NCBI RefSeq assembly: GCF_900113655.1
Contig: NZ_FOQF01000005.1
Location: 1-64,000 of the forward strand
DNA: 64,000 bases
Origin: Pseudobutyrivibrio sp. OR37
Lineage (GTDB): Bacteria > Bacillota > Clostridia > Lachnospirales > Lachnospiraceae
Direction: 5' to 3'
The notes under the pieces were generated by a model. It made no database searches. It saw only the letters and a program-made list of their open reading frames with translations, and was not told the origin of the DNA. This document shows, in pieces, positions 22,842 to 32,283 of the stretch. The position numbers and the translations under genes were made by a program. Each line of letters begins with the position of its first letter. Position 1 is the first letter of the stretch.

Positions 22842-24713
22842 TTACACGTTATGTACGCGTAACGCGCGAATAGCGTTGAGCACTGCAATGACCATTACAC
22901 CTACATCTGCAAATATAGCAAGCCACATATTTGCCAAACCAATTGCGCCAAGAATTAAGCAGGCAATCTTTATGCCGATGGCGAAATAGATGTTTTCATA
23001 CACTATTCTCATGCATTTTTTAGCGATGTTTATAGCCTTTGCTATCTTCATTGGGTCATCATCCATAAGAACCACATCAGCGGCCTCTATGGCGGCGTCA
23101 GAGCCTAATGCGCCCATGGCGATTCCAATATCGGCCCTTGATAAAACAGGGGCATCATTGATGCCATCGCCTACGAATATCAGCTGCTCCTTTTCCTTTT
23201 TGGTAGCAAGTAGCTCCTCTACCTTTGTTACCTTATCAGCTGGCAAAAGCTCTGCGTAAACCTTATCAAGTCCTAAATCTCCTGCCACGATTTCTGCCAC
23301 CTGAGCGCTATCCCCTGTGAGCATAACTGTGTTTAGGATACCAGCATGCTTCATTGCTGAAATTGCAGCCTTAGAGGTAGGCTTAAGCTCGTCAGATATA
23401 AGGATATAGCCAGCATAGTTACCGTTAAAGGCAACGTGAATAACAGTGCCTGGCTCACGTACAGACTGGGCTGTCACGCCGATTTTTTCCATCAACTTTT
23501 CATTTCCAACATTAACAGTAATGCCGCCAATAACAGCCTTCACACCATGTCCTGAGATTTCCTCAACATCAGCTACAGAGCCAGTATTTATTGGCTTGCC
23601 ATAGGCTTCCTTTAAGCTCTTTGAGATTGGGTGATTAGAGTACACCTCCGCAATAGCTGTCTTCTCTAGAAGCTCTTCTTTAGTGACATTCACTGGAACA
23701 ATTTTTGTAACCTTAAACACGCCCTCTGTCAGAGTTCCTGTTTTGTCCATAACGGCGATTTTTGCCTTTGAGAGCATGTCTAAATAGTTAGAGCCCTTTA
23801 CAAGCACGCCCGCCTTGCTGGCGCCACCGATTCCTGCGAAAAATGTAAGTGGAATACTGATTACAAGTGCACATGGGCAGCTGATTACAAGGAAGGTAAG
23901 AGCTCTATAAACCCACTGTGACCAGTTAGCATCAATTCCTATGAGTAGGCTAACAACAGGTGGAAGCAATGCAAGTGCCACTGCTGAATAACATACAACC
24001 GGTGTATAAACTCTGGCGAATTTTGAAATGAAATTCTCTGGCTTTGATTTCTTGGAAGATGCGTTTTCCACAAGGTCCAATATCTTTGATGCTGTAGATT
24101 CACCAAATTCCTTTGTAGTTCTGATTTTAAGCACACCAGACATGTTAATGCAGCCTGATATAACCTCATCAGCTGGCTTGACGCTTCTAGGAACGCTTTC
24201 TCCTGTGAGAGCTGCTGTATCTAAGGTAGATGTGCCATCTAAAACCACGCCATCAATTGGAATCTTCTCTCCTGGCTGAACGATGATTTCACTGCCAACC
24301 TCAACCTCATCTGGATCAACCTGAGTAAGACTTCCATCAATCATTACATTTGCAAAATCAGGTCTGATATCCATAAGAGCTGATATGTTGCGGCGGCTCT
24401 TTCCAATAGCGTAGGACTGGAATAGCTCTCCAATCTGATAGAAAAGCATAACTGCCACGCCTTCGGTGTATTCTCCTAAAGCCATAGCGCCTATTGTGGC
24501 TACCGCCATCAGGAAATTCTCATCAAAGACCTGTTTATTTCTGATTCCCTTGAATGCCTTTAGCAAAATATCATAGCCAATAGTAAAATATGGAATCAAA
24601 AATAATAAGAATCTAAATATGCTTTTCTCCTCAAGAGGAAGCAACAGTAATACCACCATCATAGCAGCTGCTGCAATTATCCTCATCAATACCTTCTTTT
24701 GCTTCTTATTCAT
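22842..24713 (-). CDS. Zn/Cd-exporting P1B-type ATPase without N-terminal HMA
   Basis: A 623-residue membrane pump. Six or more membrane spans surround TGES (actuator), SCPCALV (transport-site CPC), DKTGTLTEG (phosphorylation Asp), SNHPISK (P1B His-Pro) and GDGINDAPVL. The sequence places it with ZntA/CadA exporters of Zn, Cd or Pb. The usual N-terminal metal-binding domain is missing; the small HMA protein encoded just upstream may substitute. Start ATG has AGGAGA upstream. ArsR follows downstream. Confidence 0.92.
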   Translation of the reverse strand: MNKKQKKVLMRIIAAAAMMVVLLLLPLEEKSIFRFLLFLIPYFTIGYDILLKAFKGIRNKQVFDENFLMAVATIGAMALGEYTEGVAVMLFYQIGELFQSYAIGKSRRNISALMDIRPDFANVMIDGSLTQVDPDEVEVGSEIIVQPGEKIPIDGVVLDGTSTLDTAALTGESVPRSVKPADEVISGCINMSGVLKIRTTKEFGESTASKILDLVENASSKKSKPENFISKFARVYTPVVCYSAVALALLPPVVSLLIGIDANWSQWVYRALTFLVISCPCALVISIPLTFFAGIGGASKAGVLVKGSNYLDMLSKAKIAVMDKTGTLTEGVFKVTKIVPVNVTKEELLEKTAIAEVYSNHPISKSLKEAYGKPINTGSVADVEEISGHGVKAVIGGITVNVGNEKLMEKIGVTAQSVREPGTVIHVAFNGNYAGYILISDELKPTSKAAISAMKHAGILNTVMLTGDSAQVAEIVAGDLGLDKVYAELLPADKVTKVEELLATKKEKEQLIFVGDGINDAPVLSRADIGIAMGALGSDAAIEAADVVLMDDDPMKIAKAINIAKKCMRIVYENIYFAIGIKIACLILGAIGLANMWLAIFADVGVMVIAVLNAIRALRVHNV

Positions 24714-24722
24714 AATCGTCTC

Positions 24723-24941
24723 CTATAAAAAAATCTCGCAATCGTCCTCAACCTTCTTGCAGTTTGCAAGTACCTCTGCCATAACAGCCTTAACATCTAC
24801 TCCTTCTTCAAACTCTACGTTCATCTTGAGAGCCATGAAATTTACAGTAGCATCTGCAACACCTGCTGTATTTTTAGCGGCCTGCTCCATCTTATTAGCG
24901 CAGTTTGCGCAATCAACATCAATCTTATATGTCTTTTTCAT
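24723..24941 (-). CDS. Stand-alone heavy-metal-associated (HMA) domain protein
   Basis: A 72-residue metal chaperone: KIDVDCANCANKMEQAA contains the CxxC motif, and VNFMALKMNVEFEEGVD completes the ferredoxin-like fold. The C-terminus adds a CKKVEDDCE cysteine pair. It starts at ATG 24941 (GGAGG upstream) and ends nine bases before the ATPase start, so it likely acts in trans as the missing metal-binding domain of the pump. Confidence 0.92.
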   Translation of the reverse strand: MKKTYKIDVDCANCANKMEQAAKNTAGVADATVNFMALKMNVEFEEGVDVKAVMAEVLANCKKVEDDCEIFL

Positions 24942-24983
24942 ATTAAATTCCTCCGTCCCCATTTGGGCTTTCTTTTCATTTTT

Positions 24984-25044
24984 ACATATGAGCACTTGTT
25001 CATATGTTTGATTAAAATATAAACCTGCCGACAAAATCTGTCAA
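24984..25044 (-). promoter_or_regulatory. Promoter and ArsR-type operator of the metal export operon
   Basis: TTGACA (25044-25039), 17-bp spacer, TATATT (25021-25016) on the minus strand, then the inverted repeat ACATATGA...TCATATGT (24984-25007), of the size and AT-rich palindromic type bound by ArsR/SmtB repressors. Confidence 0.8.
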
Positions 25045-25051
25045 CAGGTTT
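25021..25051 (-). terminator. Terminator of the SGNH gene, overlapping the metal promoter
   Basis: Minus-strand AAACCTG..GACA pairs with TGTC..CAGGTTT, followed by ATATTTT. The same bases supply the -35 box and spacer of the metal export promoter. Confidence 0.65.
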
Positions 25052-25077
25052 ACTTATAAAAAATATTAAGAACACAA

Positions 25078-25779
25078 TTATTTAACAATATTGTATACAT
25101 AGTCAGCAATGAGCTTATATCCCTCAGCGTCGAAATGAATACCATCACGGTAATTCTTTTCGTGACCAACTGTAACAGAATACAAATCGATTACATCTAC
25201 CCCCTCTTCACTGGCAACCTTCTCTACTATGTCTCTAATCTCTCCTGAAACCACTTTAGGCTGAACCTGATATTCCGCAATATTGCTTCCATCCAGCGAA
25301 AAACAATAAGGAGAAATCATAAGGTACACAGTAGGCTTTGTATTCAAATTACGATAGGTCTGTACCAGATTTCTGATACCCTCTTCGTAAGATTTAGCAT
25401 CCCAATTGTAGGTTTTAGAATCGTTGGTACCCAACATCAAAATGACAATATCAGGCCTAGACTCTAAAGACTTTTTATATGCATTTGATTCGATATAAGG
25501 CACATCTCCATCAGCTGATGCAGTGGCATTTCTCACACCAAAATTGCTAACAAGATGTGATGTTCCAAGCTTTTTCTGGAGCTGGGCAGGGTAAGAATCC
25601 ATCTCTCTGGTCTTGATTACGCCACTTCCGTAGGTGAGGCTATCTCCTACGCAGGACACCCTGACTCGCTCGTCGCTTCCGCCAAAAAAGCCCGAATTAA
25701 ACAAAACAAAAAATACCAGTACAACTGCTGCAAGTAATATAACCATTTTTCTTTGTATAAACCCTCTTATAATTTCCAT
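25078..25779 (-). CDS. Membrane-anchored SGNH/GDSL esterase
   Basis: A 233-residue protein with an N-terminal membrane anchor (residues 12-31) and an extracellular SGNH hydrolase domain: block I GDSLTYGSG (Ser nucleophile), block III LGTNDS and block V DGIHFDAEG (Asp/His). Family members remove acetyl groups from xylan or peptidoglycan; given the polysaccharide-degrading context, a carbohydrate esterase role is plausible but unproven. It sits downstream of the sugar transporter operon, separated by a terminator. Confidence 0.82.
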   Translation of the reverse strand: MEIIRGFIQRKMVILLAAVVLVFFVLFNSGFFGGSDERVRVSCVGDSLTYGSGVIKTREMDSYPAQLQKKLGTSHLVSNFGVRNATASADGDVPYIESNAYKKSLESRPDIVILMLGTNDSKTYNWDAKSYEEGIRNLVQTYRNLNTKPTVYLMISPYCFSLDGSNIAEYQVQPKVVSGEIRDIVEKVASEEGVDVIDLYSVTVGHEKNYRDGIHFDAEGYKLIADYVYNIVK

Positions 25780-25814
25780 ACTTTATATACTAACACTAAA
25801 CCATAAAACTTAAA

Positions 25815-25837
25815 AGCCCGCGGAATTAACCGCGGGC
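25815..25837 (-). terminator. Terminator of the sugar ABC transporter operon
   Basis: Perfect GC-rich stem GCCCGCGG/CCGCGGGC with loop TTAATT, followed by TTTTAAGTTTT on the minus strand. Confidence 0.9.
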
Positions 25838-25874
25838 AAAATTAAGAGAATAATATGAAGATAGTAAACCTTCA

Positions 25875-27056
25875 TTACTTAATTGCATTTTTCTTGTTGT
25901 TAAGAATTTCAAAAACTACAGCGCCTAGAAGAACCACTCCCTTTACAACCTTCTGCCAGTTAGCATCGATTCCCATAAGGGACATACCAAGGTTGATTAC
26001 ACCGATAAGTGTAGCACCAACAATCATTCCGAATACTGTACCAGAACCACCATAAGCACTTACGCCACCAACTACGCAGGCTGAAATTGCATCCATCTCG
26101 TAGTTTGTACCAGCTGTAGAGTTTGCAGCCGAGAAACGTGACATTGTAAGGAATGCAGATATAACTGTAAGCACTGCCATGTTAAGGTATGCAAGGAACA
26201 TGATTCTCTTGGTGTCGATACCTGAAAGTCTTGTTGCCTCTGAGTTACCACCGATTGTGTAGAAGTAACGTCCTACATCTGTCTTAGATGTGATGAAGCT
26301 GTAGATAAGAACGATTACTGCCACCCAAATGAGTGCGTATGGAATACCACCTGCAAGTGCGAATTTGTATGCAAATAGCATAATTACAAAATCAATAAGC
26401 ACGCATTTGATAATAACTGCAAGGAGGCTATCAGCTACATATCCCTTCTTAAGCTTTGTTGAACGGCTTCTGAAAAGAAGTAATACAACAATAACTGAAG
26501 CGATTAGACCAGCCACAATACTTGTCATATTGTACTGAACGCCGTTAATTCTTGGACCACCAAAAAGATCGTTCATCTTGCCTGTAAACATTGCGCAAAA
26601 TTCCTTTGGAAGTGGGCTGATGTTTGAAGCACCGTGCATCAAAGCTACGCCCCAGCCACGAAGTGCAAGGAAGCCTGCAAGTGTTGCAATCCATGGTGGA
26701 ATGTTGATGTAAGCAATTACAAATCCAAGAACGCATCCATAAATCACACCGATAAGAAGCATCACCAATATTCCTACTGGAGTAGATGCTTTCATATCTA
26801 CCATAACCTTTGCACCGATAACACCTACGAAGCAAACAAAAGAACCGCAGGACAAATCGATGTTACCACCAGTAAGCATACACATCAGCATACCTGTTGC
26901 AAGAACATATACATATGCGTTTTGTGTAATCAGCGCATTGAACTGGCTTGGAAGAAGCATTGTACCATTTGTCATCACATTAAAGAAGAGGACAACAAGG
27001 ACCAGTACAATGAGCATTGTGTTTTCTTTAAATACTTTTAATACTTTGTCTTTCAC
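25875..27056 (-). CDS. Monosaccharide ABC transporter permease, second copy
   Basis: A 393-residue polytopic membrane protein of the MmsB/GguB/XylH class, from a GTG start with AGGGAGG upstream. Landmarks are VLATGMLMCMLTGGNIDLSCGS, split here as VLATGMLMCM and LTGGNIDLS, then PPWIATLAGFLALRG, YTIGGNSEATRLSGIDTK and VVGGVSAYGGSGTVFGM. It begins 18 bp after a paralogous permease gene and is the last gene of the operon. The two may form a heterodimeric channel, or each may form its own. Confidence 0.9.
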   Translation of the reverse strand: MKDKVLKVFKENTMLIVLVLVVLFFNVMTNGTMLLPSQFNALITQNAYVYVLATGMLMCMLTGGNIDLSCGSFVCFVGVIGAKVMVDMKASTPVGILVMLLIGVIYGCVLGFVIAYINIPPWIATLAGFLALRGWGVALMHGASNISPLPKEFCAMFTGKMNDLFGGPRINGVQYNMTSIVAGLIASVIVVLLLFRSRSTKLKKGYVADSLLAVIIKCVLIDFVIMLFAYKFALAGGIPYALIWVAVIVLIYSFITSKTDVGRYFYTIGGNSEATRLSGIDTKRIMFLAYLNMAVLTVISAFLTMSRFSAANSTAGTNYEMDAISACVVGGVSAYGGSGTVFGMIVGATLIGVINLGMSLMGIDANWQKVVKGVVLLGAVVFEILNNKKNAIK

Positions 27057-27074
27057 TATTTTGATCCTCCCTTC

Positions 27075-28244
27075 CTACTTCTTTTCTCTCTTTGAAACTA
27101 CATCAAAGATAACCGCTATAAGAAGTACAAGTCCCTTTACTACCTTTTGGTAATTGGCGTCAACACCCATGATTGACATACCCTGGTTGATAACACCCAT
27201 CAGAAGGGCACCGATGATTGCTCCAAATACTGAACCTGTTCCGCCGTAAGCACTTGCTCCACCGATGAAGCAGGCACCGATAGCATCCATTTCGTAGAAC
27301 ATACCGTAGGTAGGCTGAGCACTTGCAGCACGAGCTACTGTAAGGATACCAGCTAAAGCTGTTAAAAATCCCATATTCGTATATGCGAAGAAGTAAACCT
27401 TCTTTGTGTTGATACCTGAAAGCTGTGTAGCCTTCTCATTTCCACCTACTGCATATAGGTAACGTCCCATTGTAGTCTTTGTGGTGAAATAATGATATGC
27501 AAGAACTACTATGATAATCCAGATGAGTGATGTAGGAATACCCTTGTAGCCTGCAAGCTTGTAAGAAAGGAACAGGATTACTGCTGAAATAGCAACAAGC
27601 TTAACATAAAAGCCAACTGCTGATGTTGTAGCATATCCCTTTCTTGCTGCTGAAATTCTGCTTCTAAGAGAACCCAGAACATACACAGCTACTGCAATGA
27701 TTCCTGCCAACATACATGTGGTGTTAAGCTTTGCACCGTGGAAGAAATCTGGAATGTAGCAATCGGCTCCACCGCCAAACACATTAAGATAGGTTGTGTT
27801 TGTAATTGAAACTGCATAACCGTTAAGGACTACATTCGATAATCCTCTGAAGGCGTACATACCAGCAAGTGTAGCGATAAATGGTGGAACATTTACATAA
27901 GCTACCCAGAAGGCCTGCCATGCACCTACTGCAATACCTACAAGAAGCATTACAAGCACGGTGAACCAAACGTTCATACCTTTGCTCATCATAACAGCGC
28001 CGATACCACCTACGAAGCAAACCACTGAACCAACGGAAAGATCGATGTTACCACCTGTCAAAATACACATCAGCATACCTGTTGCAAGCACGAACACGTA
28101 AGCATTCTGTGAAAGCAGGTTATTGATGTTTTGTGGTAGTAAGATTGTTCCGTTTGTACCAACATAAAAAATTGCGATGATAACCACCAGGGCGATAACC
28201 ATGGTGTATTTTTTGATGACTTCTGAAAATTTGAATGAAACCAT
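27075..28244 (-). CDS. Monosaccharide ABC transporter permease, first copy
   Basis: A 389-residue membrane protein of the same MmsB/GguB class: VLATGMLMCILTGGNIDLS, PPFIATLAGMYAFRG, YAVGGNEKATQLSGINTK and FIGGASAYGGTGSVFGA. The start is ATG 28244 behind AAGGGAG; a longer frame would reach into the ATPase gene. It would import aldoses such as xylose, arabinose, glucose or galactose with the double ATPase upstream. Similarity to the next gene is obvious throughout, so the pair arose by duplication. Confidence 0.9.
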   Translation of the reverse strand: MVSFKFSEVIKKYTMVIALVVIIAIFYVGTNGTILLPQNINNLLSQNAYVFVLATGMLMCILTGGNIDLSVGSVVCFVGGIGAVMMSKGMNVWFTVLVMLLVGIAVGAWQAFWVAYVNVPPFIATLAGMYAFRGLSNVVLNGYAVSITNTTYLNVFGGGADCYIPDFFHGAKLNTTCMLAGIIAVAVYVLGSLRSRISAARKGYATTSAVGFYVKLVAISAVILFLSYKLAGYKGIPTSLIWIIIVVLAYHYFTTKTTMGRYLYAVGGNEKATQLSGINTKKVYFFAYTNMGFLTALAGILTVARAASAQPTYGMFYEMDAIGACFIGGASAYGGTGSVFGAIIGALLMGVINQGMSIMGVDANYQKVVKGLVLLIAVIFDVVSKREKK

Positions 28245-28258
28245 GTTTTCTCTCCCTT

Positions 28259-29785
28259 CTATGATTTTAAGATACATGACATGATGCTTTCCTGAGAGGC
28301 CTCCGCACCAGCCATCTCACCAACCATCTTGCCTTCATTCATAACGTATATACGGTCTGACATTCCAAGAACCTCTGGAAGCTCTGAAGAAATCATAATT
28401 ACCGATTTTCCTGCTGCAACCAAATCATTGATAATGCAGTAGATTTCATATTTAGCACCAACATCGATACCACGAGTTGGCTCGTCAAGAATAAGTACAT
28501 CTGGGTTTGCAAACATCCATTTTGCAAGAAGCACCTTTTGCTGGTTACCACCTGAAAGATTACCAACGTTCTGCTCTACTGTAGGACATTTTGTTTTAAG
28601 CTTGTCCCTGTATTCCTCTGCAACCTGATATTCCTTATCCTGGTCAATAACGTGCTTGCTACAAATTTCTGAAAGATTTGCAAGGGTTGTATTAATCTTG
28701 ATAGGATTTGTAAGAACAAGTCCGTTGCCCTTTCTATCCTCAGTAACATAAGCAATTTTATGCTTAATGGCATCCTTGATGTTCTTAAGCTTAACCTCCT
28801 GGCCATTTAATAAAAGCTGACCAGAAATGTTTGTGCCGTAGGCCTTTCCAAATATACTCATTGCAAGCTCTGTACGTCCTGCACCCATAAGACCTGCTAT
28901 ACCAACAACCTCGCCCTTGCGGACATTCATTGATACACCGTCAACCACCTTTCTTTCAGCAAACTGTGGATGATATACGGTCCAATCCTTGACCTCCATT
29001 GCGACATCACCAATATGAACATTATGTCTCTTAGGGAATCGATCTGTCATTTCACGACCAACCATGCCCTTGATAATTCTGTCTTCAGTGATCTCATCAA
29101 CGTTCTTATCAAGTGTCTCAATTGTAGAACCATCACGGATAACTGTGATTTTATCTGCTACGTAAGAAACCTCATTAAGCTTATGAGAAATGATAATGGA
29201 TGTCATTCCCTCCTGCTTAAACTTAAGTAACAAATCAAGAAGTGCCTTTGAATCTGTCTCGTTAAGAGATGATGTAGGCTCATCAAGAATCAAAAGCTTT
29301 GCATGCTTTGCAAGAGCCTTTGCAATTTCAACCAGCTGCTGCTTACCAACACCGATATCCTTTATAAGAGTACGGCTGCTTTCTGTAAGTCCAACCATTT
29401 TTAGGAACTTGTCTGCCTCTGCATAAGTTTTGTCCCAGTCAATTGCTGCCTTGCTTCCCTGCTCATTTCCAAGGAACATGTTCTCTCCAATTGACATGTA
29501 AGGAATAAGTGCAAGCTCCTGATGTATGATAACGATTCCCTTCTCTTCGGAATCTTTAATTTTCTGGAATTGGCAAATCTCACCATTGTATACGATATCT
29601 CCAGTGTAAGAACCAAATGGATAAATACCACTTAATACGTTCATAAGAGTAGATTTTCCCGCACCATTCTCGCCAACAAGAGCGTGAATCTCGCCTTGCT
29701 CTACTTTAAGATTAACGTTATCAAGGGCCTTTACTCCAGGGAACTCTTTGGTGATATTTTTCATCTCAAGTAATATATTTCCCAC
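28259..29785 (-). CDS. Monosaccharide ABC transporter ATPase (two ABC domains)
   Basis: A 508-residue double ATPase of the MmsA/GguA/XylG class from a GTG start with GGAGGGAG upstream. Domain one (1-245) has GENGAGKST, the variant signature [16 protein letters not shown] and [13 protein letters not shown]; domain two (250-508) has a degenerate P-loop GLMGAGRTE, signature [14 protein letters not shown] and [13 protein letters not shown]. Domain two's altered P-loop is normal for the class. It energises the two permeases downstream. Confidence 0.94.
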   Translation of the reverse strand: MGNILLEMKNITKEFPGVKALDNVNLKVEQGEIHALVGENGAGKSTLMNVLSGIYPFGSYTGDIVYNGEICQFQKIKDSEEKGIVIIHQELALIPYMSIGENMFLGNEQGSKAAIDWDKTYAEADKFLKMVGLTESSRTLIKDIGVGKQQLVEIAKALAKHAKLLILDEPTSSLNETDSKALLDLLLKFKQEGMTSIIISHKLNEVSYVADKITVIRDGSTIETLDKNVDEITEDRIIKGMVGREMTDRFPKRHNVHIGDVAMEVKDWTVYHPQFAERKVVDGVSMNVRKGEVVGIAGLMGAGRTELAMSIFGKAYGTNISGQLLLNGQEVKLKNIKDAIKHKIAYVTEDRKGNGLVLTNPIKINTTLANLSEICSKHVIDQDKEYQVAEEYRDKLKTKCPTVEQNVGNLSGGNQQKVLLAKWMFANPDVLILDEPTRGIDVGAKYEIYCIINDLVAAGKSVIMISSELPEVLGMSDRIYVMNEGKMVGEMAGAEASQESIMSCILKS

Positions 29786-29840
29786 TTAAGTCTCCCTCCT
29801 TATATCTTTTTGCTATCTTCAAGATATTCTCTTAAAAATA

Positions 29841-29859
29841 GGGCGAGCAGTGCTCGCCC
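29841..29859 (-). terminator. Partial terminator between binding protein and ATPase genes
   Basis: GGGCGAGCA/TGCTCGCCC hairpin followed by TATTTTTAAG. Placed after the binding-protein gene, it would leave the membrane components at lower expression. Confidence 0.75.
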
Positions 29860-29877
29860 CGCTAAAACCCATTCATA

Positions 29878-31002
29878 TTATTTCAACTGATCTTCTGTAT
29901 AATATCCAGAATCGATAAGAAGCTCTTTGTAGTTGTTTGCATCTGCAAATACAGGATCGCAAAGGTATGAAGGAATTACTGCATTACCATTGTTGTATGT
30001 CTCTGTATCGTTAACATCTACTTCCTCACCATTAAGAATCTGGCCTACCATCTTAACAACCTGCGAAGCAAGTGTACGTGTATCCTTGAATACTGACATT
30101 GACTGCTTTCCAGCGATCATGTTCTTTGTATTTTCAATATCGCAATCCTGACCAGTTACGATTGGATATTCACCGTTGTAGTTTGCTGCAAGAGCGTTCT
30201 CAACACCAAGTGCTGTAGAATCGTTTGAGCAGAGGCAGATGTCAAGGTCTGTGCCATCAGCGTAGTAAGAAGAAAGGATATTCTCCATACGTGACTGAGC
30301 TGTCTCTGTAGCCCACTGTGCTGTAGCAACATCAGAGAACTCTACCTGACCAGACTTAACTGTGATTGTTCCGTTGTCGATGTATGGCTGAAGAACATCC
30401 ATAGCGCCCTGATAGAAGAAACCAGCGTTGTTGTCGCCTGGGTCACCAGCTGTGATTTCCATTGTGAACTTATCAGATGTGTTCTTAAGGTCTAATTCCT
30501 TCTCAATATATTCACCCTGAACTGTACCTACCTTGTAGTTATCAAATGTTGCGTAGTATGAAACAGCGTCTGTGTTCATAATCAAACGGTCATAAGCGAT
30601 AACTGGGATACCAGCTTCTGCTGCCATATCCATAGCCTCACCAAGTGATGAAGCCTCGATAGCTGCAACTACAAGTACGTTACATCCTGAGTTAATCATG
30701 TTCTCAATCTGAGAAATCTGTGTCTGTACATCGTTTGAAGCGTACTGAAGATCTACTGAATATCCTGCAGCCTCAAGCTCCTTCTGCATGTTAGCGCCAT
30801 CCTGGTTCCATCTCTGGAGATCCTTTGTAGGCATTGCAACACCAACCTTTGTGCCGCCAGCTGTGCTTGTCTCTGTAGACTCAGTAGCTGTTTCCCCACC
30901 AGCTGCTCCTGTGTCTGTTGTCTCTGTGCTTGTACCGCAGCCTACAAACATTGAAGCTGCAAGAGCACCTGTCAATAGTACACTTAATAACTTTTTCTTC
31001 AT
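29878..31002 (-). CDS. ChvE-type sugar-binding lipoprotein
   Basis: A 374-residue lipoprotein: signal with lipobox FVGC (Cys near residue 22), a Thr/Gly/Ala spacer, then a type-1 periplasmic binding fold: VGVAMPTKDLQRWNQDGANM, VLVVAAIEASSLGEAMDMA, IPVIAYDRLIMNTDAVSYY and ICLCSNDSTALGVENALA. It resembles ChvE/MmsE receptors, which bind several aldoses (arabinose, xylose, glucose, galactose). The start is ATG 31002 with AAAGGGAGG upstream. It delivers sugar to the permeases encoded downstream. Confidence 0.92.
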   Translation of the reverse strand: MKKKLLSVLLTGALAASMFVGCGTSTETTDTGAAGGETATESTETSTAGGTKVGVAMPTKDLQRWNQDGANMQKELEAAGYSVDLQYASNDVQTQISQIENMINSGCNVLVVAAIEASSLGEAMDMAAEAGIPVIAYDRLIMNTDAVSYYATFDNYKVGTVQGEYIEKELDLKNTSDKFTMEITAGDPGDNNAGFFYQGAMDVLQPYIDNGTITVKSGQVEFSDVATAQWATETAQSRMENILSSYYADGTDLDICLCSNDSTALGVENALAANYNGEYPIVTGQDCDIENTKNMIAGKQSMSVFKDTRTLASQVVKMVGQILNGEEVDVNDTETYNNGNAVIPSYLCDPVFADANNYKELLIDSGYYTEDQLK

Positions 31003-31125
31003 TTCGAAAAACCTCCCTTTCGTTTTAGGTGTGTTTGTTACTAAAAATAATGTAACAGATGGACAGCTGAAAATGGTTGTTACTTTCTTCATATTTTTGT
31101 CATGATTTTCTAGGACATAAAAATA

Positions 31126-31151
31126 GGACTAGCATTTTTTTGTGCTAGTCC
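31126..31151 (-). terminator. Terminator between the two binding-protein genes
   Basis: Stem GGACTAGCA/TGCTAGTCC around an A-rich loop, followed by TATTTTTAT on the minus strand. Confidence 0.8.
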
Positions 31152-31180
31152 ATTTTTACAATCACAATTTTTTACTAATA

Positions 31181-31225
31181 CCCTCATCCGCCCCTTCGGG
31201 GCACCTTCCCCCAGAGGGGGAAGGC
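31181..31225 (+). repeat. CCCTCATC double-hairpin repeat, copy 4
   Basis: CCCTCATCC, short hairpin GCCCCttcGGGGC, then CTTCCCCCAGAGGGGGAAG. It is just beyond the stop of the second sugar-binding protein. The first hairpin differs completely from the other copies but keeps its pairing. Confidence 0.85.
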
Positions 31226-31232
31226 TAAGGGG

Positions 31233-32261
31233 TCATTCCACATTCATATACACATCCTCATGTGAATGAAATCCCCCTGCAATAATCACATCATCGATAT
31301 TATCCTTTGTTACTGCCACAGGATTTATGGTAACGTATGGCACCTCATGGGAGCCATCACTTATAGTAGTTTCCACTGATAGAGCTTGGCCTAATGCCAG
31401 CTTGTAAGAAAGCTCTGCTGCCTGCTTGGCAAGCTCACCTACAGGCTTGTACACAGTCATAAGCTGGGTGCCCTCTACTATGTGTTGGCAGGCTGGTAAA
31501 TCTGCATCCTGCCCTACTACTGGAACTACCCCGGCAAGCTGGCTTACAGCAAGTGCTCTGATAACAGATGTGGCCACATCATCATTTCCACACATGATGG
31601 CATCAGCCTGTCTGATAGTGTCCATGTTGTCGTACACATAAGCTCCACCAAGCTCGGCCTTCCAGCCATCGCAATAATAGCTGTCGATAATCTCCACATT
31701 GTGCTCTTTTATCACTGAATCAAAGCCATCGCTTACAAGAGACACATTGTTGTCTGTGTGTGGGCCGCAAATTTTTACTACCTTTGTTGCGCCTGCATCT
31801 ACCAAAGCTTCCCCAAGCATCTGCCCCACCATATTGTTGTCAAAGGATATGTATAGGTCGGTGTCTGCATTTGGAATCAATCTATCGTAGGATACTACAG
31901 GAATATCTTTTTCATGGGCTAGTGCCACGGCGTCCCCCAGCACGCTACCATCAACAGGAATAATGACCAGGCAGTCTACCCCTTTATCCACAAGATACTC
32001 TATCTGCTCAATCTGCTTATCCACATCACCGTTGGCATTTTGAACATTCACTGTAGCCCCAAGCCCTGATGCTGTGTCTACAAACACATCTCTATCCTTT
32101 TCCCAGCGTTCAATTACAAAGGAATCAAAGCATAAGCCAATTTCTATACCATCCTTATCCTTCGTTTGGGGCTTGTCTGCCTTTGCGGAAATATTCCCGC
32201 ACCCACTAAATAGCAACGTTGATGCAGCTACAAGTGATATTATTTTTGTAAAACCTTTCAT
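31233..32261 (-). CDS. XylF-like sugar-binding lipoprotein
   Basis: A 342-residue lipoprotein with lipobox LLFSGC and a type-1 binding fold: GLCFDSFVIERWEKDRDVF, CLVIIPVDGSVLGDAVALA, IPVVSYDRLIPNADTDLYI, then ICGPHTDNN and MCGNDDVATSVIRAL. The pattern is that of XylF/ribose-type receptors for D-xylose. AGAGGG lies eight bases before the start. It has no ATPase of its own and lies between the response regulator and the ChvE-like protein, so the two receptors probably share one transporter or one acts in signalling. Confidence 0.88.
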   Translation of the reverse strand: MKGFTKIISLVAASTLLFSGCGNISAKADKPQTKDKDGIEIGLCFDSFVIERWEKDRDVFVDTASGLGATVNVQNANGDVDKQIEQIEYLVDKGVDCLVIIPVDGSVLGDAVALAHEKDIPVVSYDRLIPNADTDLYISFDNNMVGQMLGEALVDAGATKVVKICGPHTDNNVSLVSDGFDSVIKEHNVEIIDSYYCDGWKAELGGAYVYDNMDTIRQADAIMCGNDDVATSVIRALAVSQLAGVVPVVGQDADLPACQHIVEGTQLMTVYKPVGELAKQAAELSYKLALGQALSVETTISDGSHEVPYVTINPVAVTKDNIDDVIIAGGFHSHEDVYMNVE

Positions 32262-32283
32262 ACATTATTCCCTCTTTATATAT

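Noticed and set aside
26634-27041. Plus-strand 135-codon frame inside the permease gene
   Set aside because: Antisense to a clear permease gene on the minus strand; rich in Cys, His and Asn as expected of a shadow frame.
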